Origin: Mycolicibacter heraklionensis
GTDB taxonomy: Bacteria; Actinomycetota; Actinomycetes; Mycobacteriales; Mycobacteriaceae
Length of the DNA: 39,344 bases
Assembly: GCF_001021505.1 (NCBI RefSeq)
Contig: NZ_LDPO01000028.1
Location: forward strand, 1-39,344
Direction: 5' to 3'
Position numbers and translations under genes: made by a program. This document shows, one piece after another, positions 25,830 to 33,728 of this stretch. Under the pieces are notes generated by a model. It did no database searches. It saw only the letters and a program-made list of their open reading frames with translations, and was not told the origin of the DNA. The number at the start of each line of letters is the position of its first letter. Position 1 is the first letter of the stretch.

Positions 25830-26441
25830 TCAGGCCAGCGAACGCAGCGCCGGCAGAAGCAATTCGAGCGCCCGGCCGCGATGTGATGCGGCGTCCTTTT
25901 CTGCCGGGCTCAACTGCGCCGCGGTGCGGTCGGTGCCCACTGGGACGAACACCGGGTCGTAGCCGAATCCGCCGTCGCCCTGCGGTTCCCGAGCGATGCT
26001 GCCCGCCCACTCGCCGCGCACCACCACCTCGTGCTCGGCTCCGGTGCCCCATACCAGCGCGCACGCGGACACGAACGCCGCGCCGCGCCGCTCGTCGGGC
26101 ACGTCGCGCAGCTGCGCCAGCAGCAAAGCGGTATTGGCCGCGTCGTCACCGTGGCTGCCCGACCAGCGCGCCGACAAAACCCCCGGCATGCCGTTGAGCG
26201 CCGCGACCGTCAGACCTGAATCGTCTGCGACACAAGGCAATCCGGTCGCCTCATAGCCGTCACGCGCTTTCGCCAGGGCGTTCCCCTCGAACGTCGCCGC
26301 AGTTTCCGGCGCTTCGGGATACGGTGGCACCTCATCGAGCGAGACCAGGTGCACACCCGAGATTCCGGCGCGCTCCAGCACCCGGCTCAGCTCGGCCAAC
26401 TTCTTGCGGTTGCGGCTGGCCACCAGCAGTTGCTGCGTCAT
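25830..26441 (-). CDS. rdgB: RdgB/HAM1-family non-canonical purine NTP pyrophosphatase (Rv1341 ortholog)
   Basis: A 203-residue house-cleaning enzyme that hydrolyses dITP, ITP and XTP to the monophosphate and PPi, preventing deaminated purines from entering DNA and RNA. Signatures are LLVASRNRKKLAEL at the N-terminus (SxNxxK motif), FEGNALAKA, VADDSGLTVAAL, the SARWSG loop, and GFGYDPVF near the C-terminus with S-H-R following. The length agrees with Mtb Rv1341 (204). The start ATG 26441 is 8 bp after the rph stop, so the two are cotranscribed, a pairing common in bacteria. It is the last gene of the long minus-strand run. Confidence 0.95.
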   Translation of the reverse strand: MTQQLLVASRNRKKLAELSRVLERAGISGVHLVSLDEVPPYPEAPETAATFEGNALAKARDGYEATGLPCVADDSGLTVAALNGMPGVLSARWSGSHGDDAANTALLLAQLRDVPDERRGAAFVSACALVWGTGAEHEVVVRGEWAGSIAREPQGDGGFGYDPVFVPVGTDRTAAQLSPAEKDAASHRGRALELLLPALRSLA

Positions 26442-26449
26442 CGGCGCGG

Positions 26450-27229
26450 TCAGCTGCCGAATGCCTTCTTCGGCGCCGGCCCTTCCGGCAGCACCCCCGG
26501 ATACGGCAGTGCCAGCGCTTCGCGCTGCACCACGAACAGCTTCTCGCAGGCGGCCAGTGCCGCGTCGAGCATCTTGTCCAGGGTCGAGCGCGGGAACGTC
26601 GCACCCTCGCCGGTGCCCTGGATCTCCACCAGTGTTCCGGTGTCGGTGGCGACGACGTTCATGTCGACCTCGGCGCGCGAGTCCTCCTCGTAGGGAAGGT
26701 CGACGCGGACCCGGCCGTCGACCACGCCGACGCTGACGGCCGAGATCGCGCACGACAACGGGCGGGGATCCGACAACTTGCCCGCGGCCGACAGGTAGGT
26801 GACCGCATCGGCGAGCGCCACATACGCGCCGGTGATCGCCGCGGTGCGAGTACCGCCGTCGGCCTGCAGCACGTCACAGTCGATCGCGATGGTGTTCTCC
26901 CCCAGCGCCGCCAGGTCGATGCAGGCCCGCAACGAGCGGCCCACCAGCCGGCTGATCTCCTGGGTGCGCCCGCCGACGCGGCCCTTGACCGATTCGCGGT
27001 CCGAGCGGGAGTGGGTGGCGGCGGGCAGCATGGCGTATTCGGCGGTCAGCCAACCGCGACCGGAGCCTTTCCGCCAGCGCGGAACACCCTCGGTGACACT
27101 GGCTGTGCACATGACCCGAGTGTTGCCGAATTCGACCAGCACTGAGCCGGCCGGGTTCGAGGTGAATCCGCGGGTGATGACGACGGGGCGCAGCTCGTCG
27201 TCGAGGCGACCGTCTTCTCGTTTGGACAC
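26450..27229 (-). CDS. rph: Ribonuclease PH (Rv1340 ortholog)
   Basis: A 259-residue phosphorolytic 3'-5' exoribonuclease that trims tRNA 3' ends; the Mtb protein has the same length. Recognisable parts are REDGRLDDELRPV at the N-terminus, GNTRVMCTASV, the RGWLTAEYAMLP block, GRTQEISRLVGRSLRA with the phosphate-binding Arg cluster, and LQADGGTRTAAITGA. The acidic DLPYEEDSRAEVDMNVV contains the metal-binding Asp residues. The start is GTG at 27229 (VSKREDGR); the frame is open to 27301, but the upstream part lies in the gap and the preceding gene. It is 38 bp downstream of the phosphodiesterase gene and 8 bp upstream of rdgB. Confidence 0.95.
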   Translation of the reverse strand: MSKREDGRLDDELRPVVITRGFTSNPAGSVLVEFGNTRVMCTASVTEGVPRWRKGSGRGWLTAEYAMLPAATHSRSDRESVKGRVGGRTQEISRLVGRSLRACIDLAALGENTIAIDCDVLQADGGTRTAAITGAYVALADAVTYLSAAGKLSDPRPLSCAISAVSVGVVDGRVRVDLPYEEDSRAEVDMNVVATDTGTLVEIQGTGEGATFPRSTLDKMLDAALAACEKLFVVQREALALPYPGVLPEGPAPKKAFGS

Positions 27230-27267
27230 GCGGATAACCCTAGCCGCGGGCGGAGTCCAGCGTTGGG

Positions 27268-28044
27268 TCAGGACCGCTTGATGTCGAACGCCTCGTCGCA
27301 CACCACGGCGTGCACCGGACCGTCGAACTCGGCCTTGGCCTCCCCGATCACGTCCTCGCGCGAGGTCCAGGGCGGGATGTGAGTCAGCAGCAGTTGGCCG
27401 ACACCGGCGGCCGCGGCGATGCGCCCGGCCTCGGTTCCCGACAGGTGCAGGTTGGGCGGTCGGTTGTCCTCATGGGTCCACGACGCCTCGCACAAGAACA
27501 CGTCGGCGCCGCGCGCCAACTCAATCACCGCATCGCAGTAGCCGGTGTCCGCGCTGTAGACCAGCGTCGCGCCGGACGGATCGGTGATCCGCATCCCGTA
27601 TGACTCGGTCGGATGCGATACCAGTCCGGGCTGCACACTGAGCAACCCGAACTTGACCGGCTCACCGTCCACCCAAGAACGGACGTCGAAGATGTCGGTG
27701 ATGTCATCGATCTCGCCGCCATAGGGCGACGACGCCGCACCCATCCGCGACCAGGTGTCGCTGGGCCCGTAGAGCAGACCCTTGTCGAACGGCTTGATCG
27801 CCACCGAAGGGTGGTAGCGGCGCCAGACGAACAACCCCGGAAGATCCAAGCAGTGGTCGGCATGCAAGTGCGACAACAGCACATGCACCGAGCCCGGATC
27901 GACATGACGTTGCAGGGCGCCGAGGACCCCACCTCCGAAGTCGATAACCAGCGGCGGCGAGTCCGGCGCCTGCAACAGATATCCCGATGCCGGCGAGTCC
28001 GGACCCACCACACTCCCGGAGCAGCCGAGCACGGTCAGTCGCAC
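27268..28044 (-). CDS. Metallo-beta-lactamase-fold phosphodiesterase (Rv1339 ortholog)
   Basis: A 258-residue MBL-fold hydrolase. The N-terminal strand MRLTVLGCSGSV is followed by the zinc motif HLHADHCLD, a central GLVSHPTESYGMRI, the SADTGY Asp ligand strand and the late LLLTHIPPW His ligand. Mtb Rv1339 has been described as an atypical class II cyclic-AMP phosphodiesterase affecting drug tolerance; I infer the same activity here. The start is GTG at 28044. The gene is 80 bp downstream of murI and 38 bp upstream of rph on the same strand, as in Mtb. Confidence 0.9.
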   Translation of the reverse strand: MRLTVLGCSGSVVGPDSPASGYLLQAPDSPPLVIDFGGGVLGALQRHVDPGSVHVLLSHLHADHCLDLPGLFVWRRYHPSVAIKPFDKGLLYGPSDTWSRMGAASSPYGGEIDDITDIFDVRSWVDGEPVKFGLLSVQPGLVSHPTESYGMRITDPSGATLVYSADTGYCDAVIELARGADVFLCEASWTHEDNRPPNLHLSGTEAGRIAAAAGVGQLLLTHIPPWTSREDVIGEAKAEFDGPVHAVVCDEAFDIKRS

Positions 28045-28124
28045 GTTCCCTACTGTGCCATGTTCGCCGCGGCCATGACGAAGACACCGGCGCTTTGCTC
28101 TCTATTCGTCATCGAAATCACGGG

Positions 28125-28931
28125 CTAGTGCAACGGGGCGTGGCGGTGGACGGATCCGACGCCGGTGATGGCCGGTCCCAGAAAACGAGTAGCGAGTGCA
28201 GCAAACGCCTCCGGATCTCCGGTGGCTTCGAAGATCCGGGTTGCCGGGGCGGCCTCATGCGGACGCAGTAGGTCACGCTCAGTAAGCACTCGCAACAGTT
28301 CTTTGGCCGTCTCTTCGGCGCTGGACACCAGCGTCACCTGCTCACCCATCGCGAGCTGGATCAACCCCGACAGCAGCGGGTAATGCGTGCAGCCCAACAC
28401 CAGAGTGTCGACCCCAGCGCGTTGCAGCGGCTCCAGATAACCCTCGGCCAGTCCCAACACCTGGCGGCCACTGGTGATACCGCGCTCGACGAAGTCGACA
28501 AAGCGGGGGCAGGCCACCGCGGTGATCTCGGTGTCGCGGGCGGCCGCGAACGCGTCCTGGTAGGCGTGACTGGCGATCGTCGCCTGCGTCCCGATCACCC
28601 CGATCCGACCGTTGCGGGAGGTTGCTACCGCCCGGCGCACTGCCGGCAGGATCACCTCGACGACCGGCACGTCGTAGCGTTCCCGCGCATCGCGCAGACA
28701 AGCCGCCGACGCGGTGTTGCACGCGATCACCAACGCCTTGATCCCGCGCTGGACCAGGTCGTCCCCGATGGCCAGGGCGTGCGCACGGACCTCGGGGATG
28801 GTCAGCGGGCCGTACGGGCCGTTGCCGGTGTCGCCGACATAGATGATGTCCTCGTCGGGCAACTGGTCGATGATCGAACGGGCGACGGTCAGCCCGCCGA
28901 CACCGGAGTCGAAGATTCCGATCGGGCTCAC
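28125..28931 (-). CDS. murI: Glutamate racemase (Rv1338 ortholog)
   Basis: A 268-residue cofactor-independent racemase that converts L- to D-glutamate for peptidoglycan precursors. The N-terminal IGIFDSGVGGLTVAR, YVGDTGNGPYG, the first catalytic Cys71 in ACNTAS and the second Cys181 in GCTHYP are diagnostic. The start is GTG 28931, which overlaps the TGA of the rhomboid gene by 4 bp (GTGA), fixing the start and implying translational coupling. The frame is open upstream inside the rhomboid gene, which is a shadow. It provides D-Glu to the same wall that LdtMt2 cross-links. Confidence 0.96.
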   Translation of the reverse strand: MSPIGIFDSGVGGLTVARSIIDQLPDEDIIYVGDTGNGPYGPLTIPEVRAHALAIGDDLVQRGIKALVIACNTASAACLRDARERYDVPVVEVILPAVRRAVATSRNGRIGVIGTQATIASHAYQDAFAAARDTEITAVACPRFVDFVERGITSGRQVLGLAEGYLEPLQRAGVDTLVLGCTHYPLLSGLIQLAMGEQVTLVSSAEETAKELLRVLTERDLLRPHEAAPATRIFEATGDPEAFAALATRFLGPAITGVGSVHRHAPLH

Positions 28932-29596
28932 GCCGCCGCCCCCCGGCGAAGCTTCCGGGCGTTGCGTTCGGGACCCGCCAGCCAGTAGGCGGCCAACACC
29001 CCGGCGAGCGCCCCGCACAGGTGGCCCTGCCAGGACACCCCACCGCACACCGGACCTTTTAAGAGCACCGGCACCGCTCCCCACAGGATTCCGCCGTAGA
29101 GGAACAGCACCACGACCCCGACCAGAATCTGCCAGATCCGGCGGGTGAACCACCCGAACACCACCAGGAAGGCCAGCCAACCGAAGATCAGACCGGAGGC
29201 ACCGATGTGGTCAGTCGGCCCGCACGCCGACCCGACGTTGCCGATCAACCAGGTGCCCAGCCCGCCGACGATCCACACGATCGCGGTGGCCAGCACAAAC
29301 CGGGCCAGGCCGGTCAACGTCAACAGGAACCCGAGCACCAGCGCGGGGCCGGTGTTGGCCAGCAGATGCGCCCAGTTCGCGTGCAGCAGCGGAGCGAACA
29401 GCACCCCCCACAGGCCGTCGGTCTCCAGCGGCCGGATGCCATTGCGGTCCAGATGGTGACCGCCGACCTGGTCGACGGCTTCCACCAGATACAGCAGCCC
29501 GACGAACGCGACGATGGTGGCCCCGCCGGTACGCCAGACGGGTTTCTCCTCGGGCCGCGGTGCAGGTGCTGTCCCCCCGCGCGGAGTCATGCCCAC
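28928..29596 (-). CDS. Rhomboid-family intramembrane serine protease (Rv1337 ortholog)
   Basis: A 222-residue membrane protease with about six helices. The rhomboid landmarks are present in order: APLLHANWAHLLANTGP (His/Asn of the oxyanion region), IGASGLIFGW with the nucleophile Ser, and QGHLCGALAG with the catalytic His. It is expected to cut membrane protein substrates within the bilayer; the natural substrate is unknown. The start is GTG 29596, with GGGAAGG 7 bases upstream; ATG 29590 is possible. Only one base separates it from the stop of the P1 peptidase gene, and its own stop overlaps murI. In Mtb, cysM, cysO and mec separate these genes; they are missing here. Confidence 0.92.
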   Translation of the reverse strand: MGMTPRGGTAPAPRPEEKPVWRTGGATIVAFVGLLYLVEAVDQVGGHHLDRNGIRPLETDGLWGVLFAPLLHANWAHLLANTGPALVLGFLLTLTGLARFVLATAIVWIVGGLGTWLIGNVGSACGPTDHIGASGLIFGWLAFLVVFGWFTRRIWQILVGVVVLFLYGGILWGAVPVLLKGPVCGGVSWQGHLCGALAGVLAAYWLAGPERNARKLRRGAAA

Positions 29597-29597
29597 C

Positions 29598-30677
29598 TCA
29601 CGGCCTTCCCGAATGGCCGCCGGGCCGGTCGGCGAAGGCGCCCGGCACGGTGCCCCGGTAGGTCGGGATTCCGGCCACCGGGTCAGCGCACAGCAACCCC
29701 GACAGCACCGCCCGGGCCAGACAGTCCGCCGCGGCGGCGCCGACCGCCGCGATCAGGCCCGTCTCCGGGGACATCGCAGCCGGTGTTCCCGGCAGCGGCG
29801 GAACCTCGACCGTCCCGGTCGACAACGCGAACACTGTGTCGCCGTCCACCGGAGTGTGCGAGGGCCGGATGCTGCGGGCCAGCCCGTCCTGCGCGGCGAT
29901 CGCCACCCGCCGGCAGCCGGCCGGGCTGAGCGCGGCGTCGGTGGCCACCACGGCGATGGTGGTGTTGAGCGCCAGGGTTTTGGGCTCCAGGCCGGCGAGT
30001 ATCGCCAACTGTTCGGACGGCGGCGCCGTCAGACCGAATTCTTCGATGAGCAGGGTCGACCAAGGCAAACCGGTGGTGGGGTCGATGAGCTCGCCGGTGG
30101 GGTTCACCACCACGATCACGCCCACGGTGACCACGTCGTCCCCGAGATCCAGTGTCGTCGACGCGGTGCCCACGCCGCCCTTGAAGACTCCGGCGCGCGC
30201 CCCGGCTCCGGCGCCGACGCTGCCCGACGCCGGTTGTTCGCCGTCGGGGCCGGCGGCCGCGACTGCGGCGGCGTAGCCGAATTCCGCGGTGGGCCGTCGG
30301 TCCCAGCCGCCGACCGGCAGGTCGAAGATGACTGCGGCCGGCACGATCGGCACCACGCCGCCGTCCAGCGCCACACCGCGGCCCTGCTCCTCCAACCAGG
30401 TCATCACGCCGTCGGCGGTCGCCAGTCCGTAGGCGCTGCCGCCGGAAAGCACCACCGCGTCGACCCAACGCACGCTGTTGGCCGGGTCCAGCAAATCGGT
30501 CTCGCGAGTCCCGGGTGCCCCACCGCGGCCGTCGACGGCGCCGACCGTCCCGGGCGGTGCCAGCACGACGGTGACGCCGGTGGCCCAGCCGGACCCCAGC
30601 GTCGCGTCCGGATCGATCCGCTGGTGGTGGCCCACCCGGATGCCGGTGACATCGGTGATCGAACCCATGCCTGTCAT
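29598..30677 (-). CDS. P1-family (DmpA/NylC-like) N-terminal-nucleophile peptidase (Rv1333 ortholog)
   Basis: A 359-residue hydrolase of the DmpA/NylC superfamily, which mature by self-cleavage into two chains. N-terminal features are TDVTGIRVGHH and GVTVVLAP, followed by VVLSGGSAYGLATADGVM. The probable cleavage site is in LALNTTIAVVATDA: Asn238-Thr239, matching the Asn-Thr site known for NylC rather than Gly-Ser of DmpA; that assignment is inference. The family includes aminopeptidases and amidases; the physiological substrate of the mycobacterial member is unknown. ATG 30677 overlaps the DUF2017 stop by 4 bp (ATGA) and has GGGAAGG eight bases upstream, so the start is well supported; Met at 30668 is the alternative. 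Confidence 0.9.
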   Translation of the reverse strand: MTGMGSITDVTGIRVGHHQRIDPDATLGSGWATGVTVVLAPPGTVGAVDGRGGAPGTRETDLLDPANSVRWVDAVVLSGGSAYGLATADGVMTWLEEQGRGVALDGGVVPIVPAAVIFDLPVGGWDRRPTAEFGYAAAVAAAGPDGEQPASGSVGAGAGARAGVFKGGVGTASTTLDLGDDVVTVGVIVVVNPTGELIDPTTGLPWSTLLIEEFGLTAPPSEQLAILAGLEPKTLALNTTIAVVATDAALSPAGCRRVAIAAQDGLARSIRPSHTPVDGDTVFALSTGTVEVPPLPGTPAAMSPETGLIAAVGAAAADCLARAVLSGLLCADPVAGIPTYRGTVPGAFADRPGGHSGRP

Positions 30678-31261
30678 CGTCTGGGCCTTCCCATCAGCGC
30701 GACCACCAGAAATTCCTGCAGCACAGTGAGCCACTGATACACGTTGAGCTGACCAGCCATGGGGTCGCCCGCAGGCACCTGATCGGGGCCGTCCGGGCCG
30801 ATCTTGAGCACGGTGCCGAGCGCGAGGCGAATGTCGTTGACCGCGGCAATCCAGGCGTTGGCCTGCTCCTCGGTCAGCTCGAAACGGCCGCCCTGTTCGG
30901 GAACGGTGGCCAGCACTTGTTGGGCCGCGCCACGTTTGGCGTCGATGATCCCCGGTTCGTGCAGGCTGCGCAGCGCTGCGTTCAGGCCGTCTGCGTCGAC
31001 TGCGGAGTCGTTCTCACCGTCTTCCGGGCGATAGAAGTCCGGTAGCAGGCGGCGCGTCGTGGCGTCTTCGGGCGTTCGGGTGTTGCCGGTTCGTATCCCG
31101 GTGATCTGTTCAAGTTCGTCCGGTGGCGAAGAGGACTCCCGTGCGTCGAGCATGCCGAGGATCGACCCGACCAGGTTCCGGAGCAGCGCGGCCTCGTGCA
31201 GGGCCAGCGCAGACCGGAAGCGGGGCCCGTCGCCGGTTTCGACCCGCTTCCATTTCTGCAC
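30674..31261 (-). CDS. DUF2017 family protein (Rv1332 ortholog)
   Basis: A 195-residue soluble protein of DUF2017. It begins KWKRVETGDGPRFRSALALHEAALLRNLVGS and contains LLPDFYRPED, ALRSLHEPGII and a C-terminal NVYQWLTVLQEFLV helix, all strongly conserved in actinobacteria. The gene nearly always follows clpS; annotations as a transcriptional regulator rest on weak evidence and no DNA-binding motif is obvious. A link to Clp proteolysis is a guess from neighbourhood only. The start is GTG 31261, 30 bp downstream of the clpS stop; the end overlaps the P1 peptidase start by 4 bp. Confidence 0.88.
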   Translation of the reverse strand: MQKWKRVETGDGPRFRSALALHEAALLRNLVGSILGMLDARESSSPPDELEQITGIRTGNTRTPEDATTRRLLPDFYRPEDGENDSAVDADGLNAALRSLHEPGIIDAKRGAAQQVLATVPEQGGRFELTEEQANAWIAAVNDIRLALGTVLKIGPDGPDQVPAGDPMAGQLNVYQWLTVLQEFLVVALMGRPRR

Positions 31262-31291
31262 GGTGAAGTCCCGGTTCCCTTCGGTTGAGTC

Positions 31292-31606
31292 TTAACGGTC
31301 CTGCTGCATGGTCGCCCACAATCCGGCGGCATGCAGCTTGGACACGTCGACCTCCATCGACTCACGGCTTCCCGCCGACACCACGGCCTTGCCCTCGTGG
31401 TGCACCTGCAGCATCAGCTTGGTCGCGTGCTGCTCGCTGTAGCCGAACAGCTTCTGGAAGATGTAGGTCACATAGGTCATCAGGTTGACCGGGTCGTCCC
31501 AGACGATGGTCACCCAGGGGGAAGCCGTCTCCTCGACCGGGTCGGCATGCCACTGTCCGGTGCCCTGCGGTTTCACCGGGGCGGACGTCGGTGCTGACGT
31601 GGCCAT
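31292..31606 (-). CDS. clpS: ClpS adaptor protein (Rv1331 ortholog)
   Basis: A 104-residue adaptor that delivers N-degron substrates to the ClpC1P1P2 protease. Motifs are PWVTIVWDDPVNLMTYV (with the DDPVN substrate pocket), VTYIFQKLFGYS, and ATKLMLQVHHEGKAVV; the first ~25 residues are a disordered Ser/Ala/Pro tail as usual. The start ATG 31606 is chosen because the frame upstream overlaps the pncB start. It is the first gene of the minus-strand run ending at rdgB. It is divergent from pncB with 55 bp between starts, so the two promoters must overlap or abut. Confidence 0.95.
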   Translation of the reverse strand: MATSAPTSAPVKPQGTGQWHADPVEETASPWVTIVWDDPVNLMTYVTYIFQKLFGYSEQHATKLMLQVHHEGKAVVSAGSRESMEVDVSKLHAAGLWATMQQDR

Positions 31607-31661
31607 ACCGCTCAGGATACCGAGCCGAGGTGAGGTGCGGTCCAGTCGATACGGTTGGCGG

Positions 31662-32969
31662 GTGAACTCTCCGGCCCGGTACGGCGGGCTGCTCACCGAC
31701 AAGTACGAGCTGACCATGCTCGCCGCGGCGCTGCGCGACGGCACGGCCAGCCGGCGAGCCGGCTTCGAAATGTTCACCCGCCGACTCCCCGAGGCGCGCC
31801 GCTACGGGGTGGTCGCCGGCACCGACCGGTTTCTGGAGGCCCTGGCCGGGTTCACCTTCGACGACGCCGCGCTGAGTCTGCTCTCGGGGTTCCTGGACCG
31901 CCAGACCGTGAGTTTCCTGGCCGATTTCCGCTTCCGCGGCGACATCGACGGCTATCCCGAAGGGGAGCTGTACTTCGCCGGGTCGCCGGTGCTCAGCGTG
32001 CAGGGCAGCTTCGCCGAGTGCGTCGTGCTGGAAACCCTGCTGCTGTCGATCTTCAACCACGACACCGCGATCGCCTCGGCGGCCGCTCGCATGGTCAACG
32101 CGGCCGGCGGACGGCCACTGATCGAGATGGGCTCACGCCGCACGCACGAGCAGGCCGCCGTGGCTGCCGCCCGGGCCGCCTACCTGGCGGGGTTTGCCGG
32201 AACCTCCAACCTGGAGGCGCACCGCCGCTTCGGGGTGCCGGTGCTGGGCACCAGCGCGCACGCCTTCACCCTGTTGCATACCGGAGCCGACGGCGAGTTG
32301 GCGGCGTTCCGCGCCCAGGTCGCCGCGCAAGGCGTCGACACCACGCTGCTGGTGGACACCTATGACGTCGCCACCGGGGTGGCCAACGCCGTCGCGGCGG
32401 CCGGGCCGGGGCTCGGCGCGGTGCGCATCGACTCCGGTGAGCTGGCGGTGTTGGCCCATCAGGTCCGTGACCAGCTGGACCGGCTGGGTGCCACCAAGAC
32501 CAAGATCGTGGTCTCCGGCGACCTCGACGAGTACGGCATCGCGGCGCTGCGGGCCGCGCCGGTGGACAGTTACGGCGTCGGCACCGCCTTGGTGACCGGC
32601 TCGGGCGTGCCGGCTGCCGGGTTCGTCTACAAACTGGTCGAGGTGGACGGCAATCCGGTGCATAAGCGCAGCACCGGCAAAGAGTCACAGGGCGGACTCA
32701 AACAGGCGCTGCGCGTCGCGCGGGACAGCGGGATCGTCACCGAGGAGGTCGTCTACCCGGCGGGGCGCCCACCGGCGCTGGACGCGCGGGCCCGGATAGT
32801 GACCGTTCCGCTGGTACGCGGCGGTGACGTGGTGACCGAGACCGGGACGGCGGCACTGGCCGCGGCGCGCGAACGCGTGGTGGCCGGACTGCACAGCCTG
32901 CCGTGGGAGGGGCTCAAGCTGGCGCACGGTGAGCCGGCCATCCCGACGCGGGTCGTTCCGGTCGGCTGA
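31662..32969 (+). CDS. pncB: Nicotinate phosphoribosyltransferase (Rv1330c ortholog, PncB1-type)
   Basis: A 435-residue enzyme of NAD salvage that joins nicotinate and PRPP with ATP hydrolysis to give nicotinate mononucleotide. The N-terminus LLTDKYELTMLAAAL, the FTRRLP strand, IEMGSRRTHEQAAV, and LGTSAHAFTLLHT (likely phospho-His region) are characteristic. RIDSGELAVLAHQVR, KIVVSGDLDEYGI, YGVGTALVTG and YKLVEVDG are the PRPP/product-binding strands of type II phosphoribosyltransferases. The start GTG 31662 is followed at once by the conserved N-terminus. It is slightly shorter than Mtb PncB1 (448). It converges on the YdeI/OmdA-like gene with one base between stops. Confidence 0.95.
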   Translation: MNSPARYGGLLTDKYELTMLAAALRDGTASRRAGFEMFTRRLPEARRYGVVAGTDRFLEALAGFTFDDAALSLLSGFLDRQTVSFLADFRFRGDIDGYPEGELYFAGSPVLSVQGSFAECVVLETLLLSIFNHDTAIASAAARMVNAAGGRPLIEMGSRRTHEQAAVAAARAAYLAGFAGTSNLEAHRRFGVPVLGTSAHAFTLLHTGADGELAAFRAQVAAQGVDTTLLVDTYDVATGVANAVAAAGPGLGAVRIDSGELAVLAHQVRDQLDRLGATKTKIVVSGDLDEYGIAALRAAPVDSYGVGTALVTGSGVPAAGFVYKLVEVDGNPVHKRSTGKESQGGLKQALRVARDSGIVTEEVVYPAGRPPALDARARIVTVPLVRGGDVVTETGTAALAAARERVVAGLHSLPWEGLKLAHGEPAIPTRVVPVG

Positions 32970-32970
32970 C

Positions 32971-33237
32971 CTACTTGCCGTTGCGTTCCCGGTGCTTGCA
33001 CCCGGGCCAGCAGCAGGGGCGCCGCTTGCCCTCCTCGAGTTCCTCACGGGTCCGGCGAATCCGGCGCTCACGGGTGACCTGCTGCTTGGCGTCTTCCACC
33101 CAGCAGATGAACTCATTGCGCGCCAACGGCGTAATGCTCTGCCATGCGTCCAGTGCCGTGGGGCTGACCAACAGTCCGTCCCGCAGGTCGGCCGGTAGTT
33201 CGTGCACTGCGCCGCCTGGCAATCGCTGGCTGCTCAT
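32971..33237 (-). CDS. YdeI/OmpD-associated (OmdA-like) family small protein
   Basis: An 88-residue protein that matches the C-terminal region of YdeI/OmpD-associated (PF13376) proteins: LPADLRDGLLVSPTALDAWQSITPLARNEFICWVEDAKQQVTRERRIRRTREEL. The last 17 residues carry two Cys and a His (CCWPGCKH), which could bind metal; this is my observation, not a family trait I know. The function of the family is unclear (the name comes from weak bacteriocin-protection data). The start is ATG 33237 or the adjacent GTG 33240; AGGTG sits close to both. Confidence 0.82.
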   Translation of the reverse strand: MSSQRLPGGAVHELPADLRDGLLVSPTALDAWQSITPLARNEFICWVEDAKQQVTRERRIRRTREELEEGKRRPCCWPGCKHRERNGK

Positions 33238-33309
33238 CACCTCAGGGTAGTGGCAGCCGGCGGGAAAACGGGTGGGGCACGAGCGCCGGTGTCACTACCG
33301 TGCATAGGT

Positions 33310-33684
33310 ATGGACATCGATGCGGCGACGTTCGGCCAGCAGTGGGTGCGCGCCTGGAACCACCACGACGTCGACGCCGTTCTGGCGCATTTTCACGACG
33401 ATGTGGTGTTCACCTCCCCGGTGGCTGCGCAGATGTATCCCGAGACGGCCGGAGTGATCCACGGCAAGGCCGCGCTGCGCCGCTACTGGTCCGGCGCTCT
33501 GCAGCGCATGCCGGATCTGCACTTCGTCGTCGAAGACGTCTACCGGGGCATCGACACCATCGTGATCAACTACCGCAACCAGAACGGCGGACTCGTCAAC
33601 GAGGTTTTGCGATTCGACGCCGACGGCTTGGTGATCGAGGGGCACGGAACCTATCTCGTTGCCCGGTCCGCCGCCACGGCCTGA
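33310..33684 (+). CDS. NTF2-like / SnoaL-type small protein
   Basis: A 124-residue protein with the NTF2-like cone fold: ATFGQQWVRAWNHHDVDAVLAHFHDDVVF, then GKAALRRYWSGALQRMPDLHF, NYRNQNGGLVNEVLRFDADGLV. These are the hallmarks of SnoaL-like and ketosteroid-isomerase-like domains, which include isomerases, hydratases and binding proteins, so no reaction can be assigned. The start ATG 33310 has only a weak ribosome-binding site. It is divergent from the OmdA-like gene (72 bp between starts) and 44 bp upstream of dinG on the same strand. Confidence 0.82.
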   Translation: MDIDAATFGQQWVRAWNHHDVDAVLAHFHDDVVFTSPVAAQMYPETAGVIHGKAALRRYWSGALQRMPDLHFVVEDVYRGIDTIVINYRNQNGGLVNEVLRFDADGLVIEGHGTYLVARSAATA

Positions 33685-33728
33685 CGTATGAGCATGCACA
33701 TCGCAAAGCGGGCTACCGTGTGCACACC

